From assembly GCA_023375675.1 (NCBI GenBank), contig JALQBC010000002.1, positions 124,001-188,000 on the forward strand: a stretch of 64,000 nt of DNA, in the 5' to 3' direction. A program made the position numbers and the translations under genes. The notes under the pieces are model-generated. The model did no database searches and was not told the origin of the DNA. It saw nothing but the letters and a program-made list of their open reading frames with translations. This stretch comes from Cytospora piceicola (lineage: Eukaryota; Ascomycota; Sordariomycetes; Diaporthales; Cytosporaceae). Positions 32,529 through 42,900 of this stretch are shown piece after piece; position 1 is the stretch's first letter; each line of letters begins with the position of its first letter.

Positions 32529-34328
32529 CTAGAAGGCGCCAGACAGAGGAGAAAAAACTAACTCCGGCCCACTATGCGTGGCTGCAAAGATATCGTACAA
32601 CTGGAATTCATTCTCACGTCTTCTCCCTTCCCTCTGACCTGGAGCACCGCCACCCGTCTTGCCACCCGGCGCAGGCTTGAAGTCAAAACCCCACAGTGTT
32701 TTGGCGACCACAAGGGTAGCCTCCAGATATGCCATAGCTTTCCCGGCGCAGTCCCTCGCACCGATTGAGAATGGACAGAATGCCGAGTTCATCAAGCGGA
32801 GCTGCGCCTCATCGTCGACAAGCCAACGTTCTGGCCGGAACGTGTAGGGCTCGGCAAAGTATTTTTCGTTGTGGTGGAGTGAATATAGGCACATGCCTAC
32901 CTGGGTCCCGGGCGGTACGACATGGCCATCGATGATCAATGGCTGACCTTTTTCCTCTGGGAAAAACTCTCGCCATGGTGTTCCCGATATTGGGGGGGTC
33001 ATACGGAGGGCCTCATCGATACATGCCCGTAGGTATTTGCAGCCGGAGAGTTTGGCGCCGCCGTGAATATCTGTGTCGTTGGCGAAGGTAGTCCGAATCT
33101 CATCAACGAGCCTTTTGTACACGTGTGGATTCTGCGACAGATAGAAAAACAGCGAGGAGAGTGCTGTCGAGGTTGTTTCGCCACCTGCACTCCTAGTTAG
33201 CAGTGCGATGCATGAAGCGGGAAAACAACATCAACGAGGTTTGTTGAGCAATCACCAACCTGCTGGGAAGAAAAACAAGGCCTCGGACCAAAGCTGGCTC
33301 GTGGTGATGCTGTCAACATCTGCGCTGCCAGTAAGTTCGAGGTGGTCAGCAACAACAGAATAAAGGTCGTGTCTAGCATGTTTGTCTTCGGAAAGCCGGG
33401 TCCCGATCATGCGCTGCATCAGTTGTACGTATTTTTTCCGCTGAGACCACCCTGCGATGAGGAATAAAAAGCCGAGGTGTTTCAGAGGTGGGCATTGCAT
33501 ATAGCAATGGGCTCGATAACCGCCAACACTCAAACCTTTCATCATGAAACGGTACGTTGGATCAGTCTGCAGATTCAGAGGGAATCCGAAAGCAAGAAGA
33601 CCTACGATATCCATCCCAAGCTGCTTGAGGTGGATAGTCATATCAACCGGTCTAGACGACTGACTCGCTTCTCGAATCCGTTGAAGATACACATCGATCT
33701 GCGCGGTCAGGGTTGGTTCAAATTCCCGCATCGCTTTCTCGTTGATGGCTTGTCCAATGAGCCGTCTTCTTATACTATGCTGGCGCTTGTCGAGGGTGTT
33801 GAAGATGCTAGTATTACCAGGAGCGCTGGTAAGGAGGTAGACCTGTGATTTGGTGATTCTTCCATTGTTGTAAATGTCTGGCGACGTCAGTACATATGTA
33901 AGTCTCTTGAGCGTGAAAGTCTCTAAGTCAGCCACGCACGTACCTTGTAGGGCTTCAGTTGAGTTGAAGATGAGCTTGTTGGGCCCATGTCTCATCACAG
34001 GGCCTGGCAAGCGTTTAGCATAGGAAACAATCCCCATGATATTAGACGACGCCTACCAAACTTGTCTTGATCTCGATTCGTGACCAAATGAAGGCACATC
34101 GATATTGCGTAGAATCCAGCGTAGGCATCAGAGAGCTTGGCAGCAAGCGGTCCAGGATACTTGCTCAAGGGATGGAAAAACAGTAGATAGCTCGCGACAA
34201 AGAGGCACTGGAACGAGTTAGAAGGCTGCTATCGTTGGTTCCCAAGGTTCTTTGCGAAGAATTACATAAGGTATGAAGATCAAGGCGGCGTACTTTGCTC
34301 CTTGGAGCAATATGTGCATGATGCCCAT
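32529..34328 (-). CDS. Cytochrome P450 monooxygenase
   Basis: Five exons on the minus strand: 34328-34266, 34207-34057, 34003-33944, 33877-33260, 33184-32529; 515 aa. Introns are 58, 53, 66 and 75 nt, all GT-AG, with CTAAC branch sites in the first and last. N-terminal membrane anchor (HILLQGAKYAALIFIPYCLF) and proline hinge (PLSKYPGPLAAKLSDAY). P450 landmarks: I-helix FFPAGGETTSTALSSLF formed across the last intron; ExxR motif in DEALRMTPP; PERF-like FRPERWL; heme-binding FSIGARDCAGKAMA with the axial Cys at about 443. An ER-anchored heme-thiolate hydroxylase is expected. The substrate cannot be read from sequence; its position directly before a hydrolase-like and a ring-cleaving dioxygenase gene on the same strand suggests an aromatic or polycyclic compound. 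All key motifs are intact. Confidence 0.93.
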
Positions 34329-35466
34329 CTTGCGCGTTGAGGAAAGCGGTGGCTATCAGCCCTGAAGGGTTTCACGGGGTCAAAACAAGAAGGTCAACCG
34401 GTCCCAGTCACCAAGGCCGAAGTGAAATACACGAGGTGCAGCGAAAAGGGAGTCAATACTTTCGTCCGGGACGGAAATGAAAAGAAACGCGCGGGATAAA
34501 ATGACAACCAGCGGGAGGTGTCTAGAAGCCGAAGGCGTGAGTTACTGCTTCTCAGAGGCAGTCTGCTGCCTAAATGGCACCTAGAGGGATGCAGGTTGGT
34601 GGGTAAGTACAGATGGAGCCGCCAACATGACCATCGGGCGGGTTCCGGTTGGGTTTTGCCTTCGCACTCTGTAGATACTTCAAAAGGCAGATCGTTGATG
34701 TTCGCAGCAACCCACTGTTGCCAGTCACGAATTCCATCGCATCTACCGAAGCTGGCTGGGGAGGGCAAGGGTTTTTGATATGGTCTCCATCTAAGCGAAC
34801 TGGGGCACTCAGTCGAGTATATTGATTGGGCTGTGAATTTGACGAGGGAGAAAGGGTGCATCTATGTGGACAGCATCATCTGGGTGATGGGAGAGGAGGT
34901 GGCTGTGGGTAAAGACCTGGCGAAGGAGTCGTTACCCGCGAAAGTTGGGAAGGATGGGAGAGTGATGGCCACCTTGGTCCAGACTTTAGTGCATCCGAAG
35001 ACAGTTTCAGGGCCAGTATCCCATGGCTTCCTCCTTAAAATTGTTGACTAGGCTATAGAAATTAATTTGTAGACCATGAGCTATGCCCGGAGGCAAGAGA
35101 TTGGACGAGGGTCCATCGGCGCTGTCCCAGACCTTGCATGGTTGGATACCTAAGTACTTTGATAGTAGCGCAGAATATCAATGTCGCATTCCAAGCTCAT
35201 CTTGAACAGATTCAGCGTATAGCAATTCCACACCGTCATCTGATACCTCAGAGACACGAAAGAAGCTACCATGATCATCAGAGCTGTGCTGAAGTGGAGC
35301 AGTGCAGCACATACGTCTGTCTCACTAGAAGATGACAAGGTCAATTTACACTGAGAGGAACCTTGATTAAGGAGAGGCGTATGGGCAGAGACGCCCGGCG
35401 ATTCCGGCTAATTGAGGTCATGGGATTCGTTACTCCGTTGCAGCTGAAACGACTCCGAGGTATATA
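34329..35466. other. Spacer between P450 and hydrolase-like gene
   Basis: Upstream region of the P450 and 3' flank of the next gene; no supported gene. Confidence 0.4.
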
Positions 35467-36932
35467 CTAGTCATTTTGATCAACCTCCCGGACCTCGAAG
35501 CCAAACATCTCATTGGACGGAACGCCGTTTCTGTCTCGCATCTTGTTGGCAATCTCAATCCCACCTACTGGCACACGATACTCAGTAGCCTTACCAGCAG
35601 CTGTGGTCTTCTCGCCTGGCAGCGCGTAAGGGAAGGGGAGGTACTCGGGCAAGAGACCGATTTGGCGTAAGACGCTGCCTTGGTCCCATGAGATGTGTTC
35701 GTGGTACAGCCTATCGCCACGGACATTTACCACAGCTGACATTGGTATCTCAACTCGCTTGTTTGTGGGAGGAATGCCCGGTAGGCTATGGGCATATTCA
35801 GCCATGAGTTCTCCAGGAGCGGGTCTAAGGTTGAAGCCTGGGGTATGTAGGTACACTTACATCCAGTCTATAACTCGGTTATGTGTGAAATTGAATATAA
35901 ACTCGTCAACAACACGATCAATGCCGATAGTCCGACTGATTAGTTCAAGTTCGGCGTCGGCAGAGTTGTTGAAGATGAAGTTATGATGATAGAAATGAGA
36001 CAGCTTTGTGCGCCCAATGCCACCGGTCATCTATAATACTTTGGTCAGTGTCGTCTCGATCCCCGCTCCCTTTGAGGTGAAAACGCTGTGACTTACTGTG
36101 GGAACATGGTTGACATAAGGCTCCTGAACCATTGTACTCATAGTATGCTCCATCGATCGGTCGGCGAATTCGTAATGACAATGCTCTTCCCAGATTGTCT
36201 CCAAGTCGAAGAACGGGCCTCCCAAAGTCCGTTTGAAAAGAGACAGGTTACGGGTATGTGAGATAGCCTCGGTATTGTAGTGAAACGAGTCTAGAAAAGG
36301 GGTAGCGAATTTATAAGACGTGACTTTCGGGTAGTAGTACTCCTTCACCGTATCGGACTTGTTTGCCCAGGTCGATTCTGCTAAGGCATTTCCAGCAAAG
36401 TGCCGTATAACTGGTACGCACACACTAGCGATGCTCTTAGAAGAGGCATCATGAGATGCATCGGCGTATACAGTGGCTGCGACGATGGAAGGATGGCTTG
36501 ACAGTGTTGATGCCACAATGTTCCACATATTAGGATCATATGCTTTGTGTATTATCAGCTAAAGGGGTCCCTCTTGGAGTAAAGTCGAAATTGTGGCTGA
36601 CCAACTAGCCCAATCTTGTCCTTGGGCTCGCATTTCTCACATGCTTCCAATGCCTCGATGGCACTCTTGATGAGATGGTCCTTTCCAGTCTGGAGCGCCC
36701 TTGCTTGGATCTCGACCACAGTATACCCCTCCTCGGCCCACTTCACCAAAGGGGACGGAACTCCCTCAATGATGGCGAGAGGCTCTTCTTCGTAGTCGGA
36801 GGTCAAGATGATCATCCCGGGGCCCGTACCCCGGCGGCTCAACGGCCGGAGCAGGGACACGCCGGGAATGATCCCCGTGAGCTCCGGGCTGGGGAGCGGG
36901 GGAGGGGGCTTGCTGATGTCGTTGAAATGCAT
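35467..36932 (-). CDS. Dienelactone-hydrolase-like / SnoaL-like two-domain protein
   Basis: Four exons on the minus strand: 36932-36602, 36542-36097, 36030-35861, 35785-35467; 421 aa. Introns are 59, 66 and 75 nt and phases join. The N-terminal half follows the alpha/beta pattern of carboxymethylenebutenolidase-like fungal proteins (LTGIIPGVSLLRPLSRRGTG, EEGYTVVEIQARALQTGKDH, KIGLVAYDPNMWN, IVAATVYADAS). The nucleophile-elbow position reads GLVAYDP rather than GxCxG, so the classical Cys nucleophile is missing and hydrolase activity is doubtful. The C-terminal half is SnoaL/NTF2-like (FYHHNFIFNNSADAELELIS, VVDEFIFNFTHNRVIDW, GDRLYHEHISWDQGSVLRQI). The middle contains HYNTEAISHTRNLSLFK. Fungal proteins of this architecture are commonly annotated as carboxymethylenebutenolidase. 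It sits between a P450 and an intradiol dioxygenase on the same strand. Confidence 0.85.
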
Positions 36933-37537
36933 GTTGATGACGTGAGCCAGCGGGTGATGCGATGGAGTGAGTATTCCTGGTCCGAGCCCTAGGTCAAGTT
37001 GCTTTCAGCCGTCAGTTTGCGACTTGTAATACTGTATTTGTAAACAGCCAGATGAATGGTGTCTTGGCGTAGTCGGCCACGGTTTTCTTATCTCGAGATG
37101 TGGTACAGACTAGAAGGGCAGCTTATCGTGATTCATGATGCATGAATGATTGCGGGTGGCTACCGGCAATGGTTGGTGTATATTTAAGTAACCTTGTATA
37201 CTGTCCCATTGATTATGCTTAATCGGAACATCGGCCCATACATGTTATGATTTTAGAAATACGGGGGAAATATACTATGATATTTTTGTAACATTTATAC
37301 TATTGTTAGCGTGGCCTTAGCATACGGAGGAAGTACCGTTGCCGTGGACACCACATCATATCTATCTCTGAGGTAGACGTGAAGCCAAGTATTCTTGAAG
37401 CGCTGGCTAAGACTTCGTATGTGATGCTCCACAACTACGAAACCGGCGACATAGGAATCGTGCAAAGTCAGGCATCAAGTCAAGAGGTCATATGGTGTAT
37501 TATTGTACGTACAAGGGACCTTATCCCTTCTAGTGCA
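36933..37537. other. Spacer between hydrolase-like and dioxygenase genes
   Basis: Promoter side of the 421-aa gene and 3' flank of the dioxygenase gene; AT-rich around 37170-37310; no gene seen. Confidence 0.4.
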
Positions 37538-38587
37538 TTATACCGCCTCTGGCGCTGCCAGCTTGATGTTATACTCAAGCTCCAGTGTTGCTTTGGGGTT
37601 GTCCTTCAGAGGCTTGAAGTCGACAACCAAGGCATCCTTGACTGCAAAGACAGTGTCATTGTCAAGGTATTTGCTCTGTTTGTCAAAGATTTGTGTTACC
37701 AGTGGCGCGTATATATCGCCCTTGCCGGCCTATGACATGTCGTTAGTAACAAAGGCCAATATCAGTGTTGGAAAGAGGGAGACAAACCATAATGTGAATG
37801 TGAGCCGGGCGGTACGGGTGACGATCCAAAAGTTGCAACAACTCCCCAGCCGGTCCTAGAGAAAATCCAAGTCAGTCATGGCGAACTTGTAATCCCCCCC
37901 CCCCTTCCCCCGGGATATGCCGGGTAACTCACCATCATATGGTACCGGGTAAGGCACTGGCCTGATGCAGTATAGGCCGTAGTAGCCGTTCTTGTCGGTG
38001 GTGAACTTCCCCCTCAGGTTGAAGTCGGTTTGCTCGGGGTCCTGCTGCTCGTACAGGCCGTTGGTGCTGCACTGCCAGATATCGAGGGTGGCGCCCTCGA
38101 TGGGCTTCCCCGTGACCGCGTCCATGACGATGCCGTGCATGTACGTGAGCTCGCCGTCGGCGGGCATGTTTATGACGATGCTCGCGTCGTTCTGCGTGGG
38201 CGGCGTGCCCTTCCTGAAGAAGGGCCCCAAGATGGCCGACTGGGTGCTTTCGTAGTCGGAGCCCACGAGCAGCTTGCTGGTGATGTCGTCGACCAGGCTC
38301 TCCAGCCCGATGACGTCCGTGACCAGCTGCATTTCGTTGCGCAGGTCGTTGGACATTTGCCCGGCCCGGTTGAGGAACTCGACGCCCTGCATCCACTCGG
38401 ACACGGTGACGTCGTTCTCTCGAGCGAAGTCGTGAACGTGCTGGATGAGCGAGGTAATGACCTGGCGCATCCGCGGGCTGGTTTTGGGGCCCGTGGCCGC
38501 GATGACATTGGCTGTGAAATCGGGGTCGTACTGGGGTTTTTTCTTGGTGGCGGCGCCTGCGCCGTTGTTCGTGTTTGGGGCCGACAT
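37538..38587 (-). CDS. Intradiol ring-cleavage dioxygenase (catechol/hydroxyquinol 1,2-dioxygenase type)
   Basis: Three exons on the minus strand: 38587-37933, 37855-37788, 37729-37538; 304 aa, the usual length. Introns are 77 nt (GTGAGT...CTCTAG) and 58 nt (GTTTGT...CATAG, branch CTAAC). The N-terminal helical dimerisation domain (residues ~35-110: MRQVITSLIQHVHDFAREND) is typical of the catechol/hydroxyquinol branch rather than protocatechuate dioxygenases. Then SAILGPFFRKGTPP and the beta-sandwich core. Predicted non-heme Fe(III) ligands: Tyr179 (STNGLYEQQ), Tyr213 (RPVPYPVPYDG), His237 and His239 (RPAHIHIM), all present. The reaction is oxygen-dependent cleavage between the two hydroxyls of a catechol to a muconate. 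The second exon, carrying both His ligands, is only 68 nt and easily missed. Expected cytosolic; probably hydroxyquinol-type, but the substrate is inference. Confidence 0.93.
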
Positions 38588-39923
38588 TGTACGACGGTGA
38601 TGTTGAAGGGATGGTGAAGTAGGAGAGAGTGTGTGAGAGGCTCGAGGAGATGAAGACGAGTAAGGTGGTGTGGTGAGAGAGGACCAATGTATACGAACTG
38701 AGCCTTCTTGATATGCTGTTCAGAGAACGGGGGCCAAAGAGCCCACCATGTCTTCCCGGGTCTTCCTTGAACGTACGATTTGTCCGGGTTCGTACCAACG
38801 GTTGACAATCAGCAATCTGTCATTCGTTGCTGTGGGTTCCGGGGTCGATGTCGGCTATGTCCTGTCCTGCATTCGTCGCGAAAGAGTAGTTTTGGCAGCA
38901 CAAACGGCGCCGCTGTACACGTCAGTGCCGATGCCCCGTAAATTTCCCCGGGTTTGCAAGGTACCTAGCTCCCGCAAATCCGTAGTCGATACGGCCGGAG
39001 TTCTCAGAGCAAGTGGCATGACAAGAACCAAAAAAGGTGGGAGAGCCCCTTGTGTTGCTCGTCGTCGACTCGCGGTCGGAAATCGAACTGTGGCCACAGC
39101 CTGAGAAACACGGTTTTAGCCCCAGGTCGCTTCCCCTCGGCTACTGTAATGGCGTTTTAGCGGCGACGCTGTAACTTTGGAGGCTCAAATGCCGACTTGA
39201 GTCGGATATCCGGGCTCTCATCCGACGCCAGACCTTAAGGAAATCCCCGGAAAGGGTCCTATAAAAACTACAGGAACCTACAACTCCAGGAACCAAGCCT
39301 CTTCGCAATCAATAGCGCATCATCTACTGAATACATATCCCCAGCAACTATGCAAGCTCAGTTCCTGATACTCATGTGGAACATGCGCCATTTTTTAAAC
39401 TCTAGAAACATTTAGTACGCATTTTTATTTCTACTTATTTACAGACAGTCCACGTAGATGCTAAGTACCTACTCTGCTTCGAGTACTAAGTAGATATTCA
39501 GTTATTCAGGTATTAGGTAGGGTTCTCACGAAGATCTGTCACACCCCAAGAGACGTGGTTAAAGAACGAGTAATATGAAAGCCGACATTATTCTAAAACA
39601 ATCAACGGTCATCTTGGTCATTACCATCTTGTCTCATCACAAACAGTTTTTCCAGCCTCCCTTTTTTTTCCCTCTCGGTTACCACAATTATTGGTCGACA
39701 GAGTCGTACATAACGCACCGTGATGGCTTGCCTGTATAGCGGAGCCTCCATAGTCACGATGTAGGACGAAACCCAGAAGACATGATAAGAACAAACACAC
39801 TGAACTGAAACCGAACACACATTGTCCCCTTCAACCGATTAACCACGATTAAGGCACCTTAGACCACCATTAGAGAGCACTGAGTGGTACAGTACCTCAG
39901 CGTCACGTTTGCAAGCCACCAGT
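38588..39923. other. Intergenic region
   Basis: No supported gene. It contains the dioxygenase promoter and the 3' flank of the giant acidic gene. A TACCTAG half-palindrome lies near 38961. Confidence 0.4.
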
Positions 39924-42900
39924 TCAAGAGAACAGCTTCTTGAACATTCCCTTGATACCGCCAGAGCTCTTCTTCTTTTCTTCCTTCTCCTCCTTCTCAC
40001 GCTTCTCCATCCTGGATTTGCGGTGCTTGTCATTGAAGCGACCCTTCTTCTCGTCGGTACCGCTCGAAGGGGCAGGCGAGCTGCTACCCTCACGCTTGCG
40101 GCTCTTGTCCTTGCTAGGCTTACCAGTCTCTTGGGCCTTCTGGGACTTGGAGTTGGACTGCTCCATTGACTGCCGGAGGGCTCTAGCAGAGCGCGAGGTG
40201 TTGGATCGCTTCAGCTCGGCAGGCGGGGGCCGGGTGATATCCTTCGAGCGGCGGGAAGTGGCAATATCCTTGTCCTTGATGGCGGAAGGAGCAACGTCGG
40301 CCGTGAGAGGGTCTCCGAAGTGTGACTCGAAGACGCTCTCTCCGGTGAAGAACTTCTTGACTGGCGGGGCGGATCCGTCGGGCACATTGCGGCTCGAGCT
40401 ATGGCGACGGGAGCTCTTGTGAGAGCGGTCGGCGGTTGCAATAGGGCTCTCAGCTTCTTTGACCTTGGCCTCTGTGACTGGCGAATCGGACTTGGTAATC
40501 TCACGCTCCTGATCCTTCTGGCGGGCGAGGCGACGCTCCTCCTTGCGTCTGTCGTGATCGGCCTGCTCTTGAGGAGTACGATCCCGTCTAGAACGAGAGC
40601 TATGGCTGCCCTGGGCGGTGGAATCGCCAGTATCACGACGAATCGGAGTGCGTGGGCTGTTCTGTTCAGACTCCCGTTCACCATCGGTACGAGATTTGTA
40701 AGAAGAGTGGCGGTGGTGCGAGGACTTGGCAGCGCCGTCGCTGTTCGGGCCGTCTCTCGTGCTGGGACGATCGGCGCGGGAAGAGTGGCTTGACCTGTGT
40801 GCACGGGGTGATCTGGGCACTTTGTCGTCTGCCTTTGAAGACTCCTTGCCTGTGATTGAGTTAGCAGTGGATCCGCAAGGAGTGTCAGTAACAGCAACCC
40901 CCGTACCCCTCCTGTCAACCGGTAAGTTCGCAGGAGCGGTTGTATCTCCAAGTTGCTTCAAATCCTTGACGACAGCTGCTCTCGATGCGCTCGTTTCGCC
41001 CACAGTGTCTGCCACAGCGCGGATGATGCCCGGGGCAGCGACTACTTCTTCCACCTGGCGGGAACCTCGTCTGACTCTTTTCCTCATGCTCCTGGCCCGG
41101 CTCGTGCCTTTCGCTTGTTCGTCATGGAGACCCGGAAGTACGATGCCTGGTGTAGTGCCTCCCTGGGCAGGGGTGATTGGTCTCCAGAGCTCATCCGTTT
41201 GAGTCGATGAGTCAGCGCGGCCGAGGGAAGGCTTGTCTATTTGATCTTGGTGTTGTGGAGATATGGCTTCGGGACTATCGAGTTCAGTTGAAGAGGTGGG
41301 GAGTCCTTCGTCTACGACGCCAGGCTGAGCTGCTGTTTCTCCATCTGGCGTTCCAGTTGTCATATCTGCAGTACTTGGGTTTTGAAATTCGTCGATAGCC
41401 TCGTGAACCGGTTCCAGGGGACGCTTTTCCCTTTCTGTATCGGCAGATGACACGAGATTTGGTTCTACCGGCTGCTCGTTGTCTTTCACCAAAGCTCGAT
41501 AGGAAGCGTGCTCTGCACCACGTTGCTCAGGGAGAGCGTCTTGATGGACGTCTGATTGTGAAAACTTCTCCGGTTTGGACTCCTGCTGTTGGGTGTCTTG
41601 TTGAGCACTCTCCTCTGGACTGATATTTTGTAAAACATCTTGATATAGCCCTTGGTGTGACTCGTTTTGGTCGCCGCTGACGAGAACCTCCGGCTTTGGC
41701 ATGACCTCGAGAGTATCAATCAAGGCATTGCTCGTGGGCACCTGCTTTCCAATAGCAGGGTGTGCTGGCTCCTGGCTGGCCTCCGGGGTCTCTAAATATT
41801 GGCTACTTTGGGCCAGGCCGGAGCCCTCCTGGTCTTTCTTGTCTCTCTCGATAGGCTTATCCGAGTCGATGTGCGGTTGCTGTTGGTCGAGTGTGTCTCC
41901 TTTCCGCATTTTGGGAGGTGACGGGGACTGTTCGTCAATTTGCGGCACTTTGGTCACTTCTTGAAGGTCCTGGTCGTCATCGACAGTGCCTAACTCAACC
42001 TCCACTATCTCGACAAGGTCCAGTGGTTGATTGTGGCCATCTGGCTGAGATATGGATTCACCATCACGAACAGGGGGTGTTGCCTGTATATCTTCGGTGT
42101 TACCGTCTTGGGGGTTGGATCCAGGTGCATCTGAGGTTTGGCTTGGCGGCTGGATATCGGGTTCCTGGACAGGGCTATTATCTGCAGAAGGGATCGGCAA
42201 GAACTGTGTCGTGTCCGGTTGAACAGAGCTGGCTTCTTGCGTATTATCGTCTGCCCCTGCTAGGCTGGTGGGCTCTTTGTAGACCTCCTCGGCATTTTCT
42301 GGCGGACTGGCGGTCTCGTCCAGTGGGGTGTCTTGAGGACTCTGTGTGTAGTTCCTGGACTCTTGAATTGGTACAATTTCTGTTGGTTCTATTTGGTGTT
42401 GTGATGATGGCTCCGCGGTTTGCACCGCGTCTTCGTGTGACCGCGTTGTCTTGACATAAGAGTCATTCTTCTCAATTGCAGAGTCGTCGTTCTTCTCATC
42501 ACCCGGCTCTTGAATGAGTGATGAGCTCGGGACTTCAACCTCGGGAACGGAGACTCCGGTGCTAGGTTGTGCACCATCCGTAATCCCAGAATGAGCAGCG
42601 ATATCCTTTTTGTCAGTAACTCTCACAACAGCTTCTTCAACATGATCTCCTCTTTCCGCGTCCCCAACCCCAGACCCAAGTTGTTCGCCCTCCTGCACGA
42701 CTGGGTCATTGTTGTCGGCAATCACAGGTCCTGGCTCATCAGGCGACTCAAGGGTATCTTGAGCCCCAGACACCATTAGCGAGTTTGAACACGGCGTAGG
42801 CACCGAGAGCAATGGACGCTAGGATGGTAAGCTTGCCTGATGATGATGTAGCACTTGGCTTCGTGACAACCTCATCCTTCACCACGGTGTCCTTTGAACT

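Noticed and set aside
38030..38617. Plus-strand open frame opposite the intradiol dioxygenase
   Set aside because: Shadow of a GC-rich conserved exon; no domain features and no independent promoter.
42748..42812. Separate gene starting at the ATG overlapping the first stop of the giant gene
   Set aside because: There is no promoter space, and the downstream sequence continues the same compositional style. Kept only as an alternative.
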